Assembly: GCF_009495745.1 (NCBI RefSeq)
Contig: NZ_WIDQ01000001.1
Span: 372,001-436,000, forward strand
Direction: 5' to 3'
DNA: 64,000 nucleotides
DNA from: Niveispirillum sp. SYP-B3756
GTDB lineage: Bacteria; Pseudomonadota; Alphaproteobacteria; Azospirillales; Azospirillaceae
Position numbers and translations under genes: made by a program
Notes under the pieces: model-generated
Seen by the model: only the letters and a program-made list of their open reading frames with translations
Told to the model about the DNA's origin: nothing
Databases searched by the model: none
Shown: positions 61,438-64,000 of the stretch, one piece after another
How positions within the stretch are numbered: position 1 is the first letter of the stretch
Layout: the number at the start of each line of letters is the position of its first letter

Positions 61438-62964
61438 TTACTTCCAGATCGGCTTGCCGCTGCCGGGCAGGCCCAGCTTGCCCCACATGTCGCTCACCTT
61501 ATCCACCGTGCCCTGATCCATGAACAGCTTCTCCCCCCATTCCCGATGGGTTTCCGGGGGCAGTTTGTTGGTGGCGTCCATGCCGACCTTGCCGCCCAGA
61601 CCGCTTTCCGGGCTGGCGAAATCCAGGTAATCGATGGGTGTGCCCTCGATCATGGTGATGTCGCGCACGGGGTCCATGCGGGTGCTGATCGCCCACATCA
61701 CGTCCTTCCAGTCGCGCGCATTGATGTCGTCATCCACCACGATGACCCATTTGGTGTACATGAACTGGCGCAGGAAGGACCACACGCCCATCATCACCCG
61801 CTTGGCGTGGCCGGGATAGGCCTTCTTCATCGACACCACGGCGATGCGATAGGAACAGCCTTCCGGCGGCAGCCAGAAATCCACGATCTCGGGGAATTGC
61901 TGCTGCAACAGGGGGATGAACACCTCGTTCAGCGCCTCGCCCAGCACGCTGGGTTCATCGGGCGGGCGACCGGTGAAGGTGGACAGGTAAATCGGGTCAC
62001 GCCGCATGGTGATGGCGGTGACGGTGAAAACCGGGAACGGCTCCACCGAGTTATAATAGCCGGTATGGTCGCCATAGGGCCCTTCATCGGCATATTCATC
62101 CAGGCTGACATAGCCTTCCAGCACGATCTCAGCATGGGCCGGCACCTTCAGCGGTACCGTCTTGCATTCCACCAGATCGACCTTTTTGCCGCGCAGCAAG
62201 CCGGCGAACTGATATTCCGACAAGGTGTCCGGCACCGGCGTGACGGCGGCCAGGATGGTGCCGGGATCGGCTCCCAGCACCACCGCGGCGGGCAACGGGT
62301 CGCGCTTGCCCGCCTGTTTCCAGCGCTGGTGATGCTGTGCACCGCCGCGATGTTTCAGCCAGCGCATGATGGTCTTGTTCTTCCCCAGCACCTGCATCCG
62401 ATAGATGCCGAGGTTGAAATTATCCTCCCGCTTGCCGTCCTTGTCATCATGCGTCGGCCCCTTGGTGACGACCAGCGGCCAAGTGATCAAGGGGGCGGGC
62501 TCCCCCGGCCAGCAGCTTTGCACCGGCAGGATGGACAGGTCGATTTCATCGCCGGTCAGCACCACCTCCTGGCACGGCGCCTTGGAGACGGAGCCGGGGC
62601 GCATGGCCATGACCTGTTTGGCCAGCGGCAGCATGGCGAAGGCTTCGCGCAGGCCCCGCGGCGGCTCCGGCTGTTTCAGGAAGGCCAGCGTCTCCCCCAC
62701 CTCCCGCAACTGGTGCGGTTCGCGCTCCATACCCCAGGCCACGCGCTCCACGGTGCCGAACAGGTTGATCAGCACCGGCATGGTGCTTTTGCTGCCATCG
62801 GCCTTGATGACATTCTCAAACAGAACCGCCGGGCCACCTTCGGCCAGCAGGCGGGTGTGGATTTCCGTCATTTCCAACTGGGTGGAAACCGGCTCCTTCA
62901 CGCGGACCAGACGACCGGTTTCTTCCAGCTTGGTGATGAAATCGCGCAAGGAGGCATAGGGCAT
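61438..62964 (-). CDS. ubiD: 4-hydroxy-3-polyprenylbenzoate decarboxylase UbiD
   Basis: 508 residues. Ubiquinone synthesis decarboxylase that uses prenylated FMN. '[28 protein letters not shown]', '[29 protein letters not shown]' and '[12 protein letters not shown]' (with the Glu-Arg-Glu catalytic region) are conserved. '[29 protein letters not shown]' is the C-terminal hallmark. ubiX, the prenyl-FMN supplier, is not in the window. Confidence 0.95.
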   Translation of the reverse strand: MPYASLRDFITKLEETGRLVRVKEPVSTQLEMTEIHTRLLAEGGPAVLFENVIKADGSKSTMPVLINLFGTVERVAWGMEREPHQLREVGETLAFLKQPEPPRGLREAFAMLPLAKQVMAMRPGSVSKAPCQEVVLTGDEIDLSILPVQSCWPGEPAPLITWPLVVTKGPTHDDKDGKREDNFNLGIYRMQVLGKNKTIMRWLKHRGGAQHHQRWKQAGKRDPLPAAVVLGADPGTILAAVTPVPDTLSEYQFAGLLRGKKVDLVECKTVPLKVPAHAEIVLEGYVSLDEYADEGPYGDHTGYYNSVEPFPVFTVTAITMRRDPIYLSTFTGRPPDEPSVLGEALNEVFIPLLQQQFPEIVDFWLPPEGCSYRIAVVSMKKAYPGHAKRVMMGVWSFLRQFMYTKWVIVVDDDINARDWKDVMWAISTRMDPVRDITMIEGTPIDYLDFASPESGLGGKVGMDATNKLPPETHREWGEKLFMDQGTVDKVSDMWGKLGLPGSGKPIWK

Positions 62965-63332
62965 GATGGGCGGCCTGCGGCAGGTACGGATGGGCGCGTA
63001 ACATCGGTGCCGGCGGCGGCAAGGTCAAGGCTCCGCGCCAAAACACCGCTCGATGGTCGCTCGGCGCTAGCCGGTTGTATAGGTACTTGGCCATGGCGTG
63101 ACGACAGATATCCGCTAAATTTTCAAACGAGCTGTTCTGATTGAGAATCTGGGAATTAAGGATATCTGAAGGTCACAGCCATGATTTTGGGATAAAGTGA
63201 AGAACATGTAATAATTCGTTCTTCTTTTTCCCGCTTCTTTTCGTGTGGTCTCCCTTTTCTCCGTTCAGCATACAATGAACGATGTTCAATTTTTCATTCA
63301 TCCCCCAAGTTGGGGATATGGCGGGGCATGTC
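62965..63332. other. Intergenic region before the chemoreceptor, no gene
   Basis: 368 bases. The part 63090-63300 is AT-rich. I see no stable gene and no promoter match I could defend. A CCCCAA/GTTGGGG stem sits at about 63303-63316. Confidence 0.5.
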
Positions 63333-64000
63333 ATGCGGGACAATGGGCCGGTTACCAATCGTGAAATCGAGATAGCCGACGGCGAACTGCTGGTATCGAA
63401 AACCGATACGGCGGGGCGTATCACCTTTGTGAACGCAGCCTTTGTGGCGATCAGCGGCTTTGCGGAAGCGGAATTGCTGGGACAGCCACACAACATCATC
63501 CGCCATCCCGACATGCCCAAGGCAGCCTTCGCCGATCTGTGGGAAACAGTGAAGTCGGGACGTCCCTGGGAAGGGATCGTGAAAAATCGCTGCAAGAATG
63601 GCCATCATTACTGGGTGCGCGCCAATGTGACGCCGGCAATTGAGGATGGGCAGGTTACCGGCTACATCTCCATTCGCTCCAAGCCCTCACGCGGCGATAT
63701 TGCGGCGGCAGAGGCCCTTTACGAGAACCTTCGCCGTGGTGCTTCCGCTGGGGTGGGCTTGCGTGGAGGGCTGGTACAGACAACCGGCATCGTCGCGGGT
63801 GCGCACCGCTGGATTGATTCCATCCGTGGCCGGTTGATGCTGGTCTTTGCGGTGATGCTTATGCTTCAACTGGTTATCGGTCTTGTCGGTAATCGGGGAA
63901 TCAATAACGAACATGGCCGTCTGGCTGAACTGAATACCCAAGCTGTGCAGCATTTGCGCGGGCTGAAGATTATCTCCGATGCCTATGCCGTTTTCATTGT
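63333..64000 (+). CDS. PAS-domain methyl-accepting chemotaxis protein, N-terminal part
   Basis: The frame is open to the end of the window (about 222 residues visible). The PAS domain 'RITFVNAAFVAISGFAEAELLGQPHNIIRHPDMPKAAFADLWETVKSGRPWEGIVKN' is Aer-like (redox or energy sensing). A membrane helix 'LMLVFAVMLMLQLVIGLVG' follows, then the start of a four-helix-bundle ligand domain ('AELNTQAVQHLRGLKIISDAY'). The signalling domain lies outside. ATG 63333 has GCGGGG nearby and gives the family start 'MRDNGPVT'; earlier in-frame ATGs are at 63282 and 63318. Confidence 0.85.
   Translation, partial: MRDNGPVTNREIEIADGELLVSKTDTAGRITFVNAAFVAISGFAEAELLGQPHNIIRHPDMPKAAFADLWETVKSGRPWEGIVKNRCKNGHHYWVRANVTPAIEDGQVTGYISIRSKPSRGDIAAAEALYENLRRGASAGVGLRGGLVQTTGIVAGAHRWIDSIRGRLMLVFAVMLMLQLVIGLVGNRGINNEHGRLAELNTQAVQHLRGLKIISDAYAVFI

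Noticed and set aside
1-64000. tRNA, rRNA, CRISPR array and prophage
   Set aside because: No cloverleaf with GGTTCGAAT-type T-arm, no spaced direct repeats of array type and no phage structural genes were seen. A tRNAscan or CRISPR search would be decisive.

Overview
The window reads as chromosomal DNA from a GC-rich alphaproteobacterium, most likely Rhodospirillales (Azospirillum/Niveispirillum-like). The reasons are the class I lysyl-tRNA synthetase, the ornithine decarboxylase plus homospermidine synthase pair, the hrcA-grpE order, a xerC/DUF484 pair, a CHCC zinc-finger protein, TctABC transport genes and dispersed palindromic repeats. This placement is inference from gene content; no search was run. 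I saw no rRNA, tRNA, CRISPR array or intact insertion sequence.

Region 1 (1-8.1 kb): the end of a LacI-type regulator, a short RebB-like (R-body family) gene, a thioredoxin-like protein, prfA, a secreted spore-coat-U-like protein behind a palindrome-rich promoter region, a PAS histidine kinase, an FAD oxidoreductase/DUF1289 pair and lysS. Region 2 (8.2-15.2 kb): a patatin-like lipase, a REP pair, malQ, and divergently a very large protein related to phosphorylase-kinase alpha/beta subunits and GH15 glucoamylases.

Region 3 (15.2-25.3 kb): an AT-rich orphan gene, a lone Phd antitoxin, then rph, rdgB and hemW. This usual gene group has been split by a cassette holding ccdA, a truncated ccdB and an AT-rich DUF2971 gene. 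hrcA-grpE, a secreted protein, xerC and a DUF484 gene follow. Region 4 (25.4-31.6 kb): transaldolase, a Bcr/CflA-type exporter, priA, then a low-GC methyltransferase beside remnants of IS630- and IS5-type transposases.

Region 5 (31.6-40.7 kb): homospermidine synthase and ornithine decarboxylase, the latter with a roughly 420-nt leader that holds short open reading frames; small stress-type proteins (Pmp3, ChaB); a 27-residue microprotein in a strongly structured region; arfB with a flavoprotein; a RelE/Xre toxin-antitoxin pair with clear operator palindromes; and two membrane-anchored coiled-coil proteins.

Region 6 (40.8-64 kb): a ChbG/HpnK-type deacetylase, a lipoprotein hydrolase, an ABC ATPase without permease, a CHCC zinc-finger protein, an RND efflux pair, leuB and leuD, the tctBAC tricarboxylate transport operon, a MerR regulator divergent from a methyltransferase, an AbrB-like membrane protein with an aspartoacylase-type deacylase, N-formylglutamate amidohydrolase with a flavin reductase, ubiD, and the start of a PAS chemoreceptor that runs off the window.
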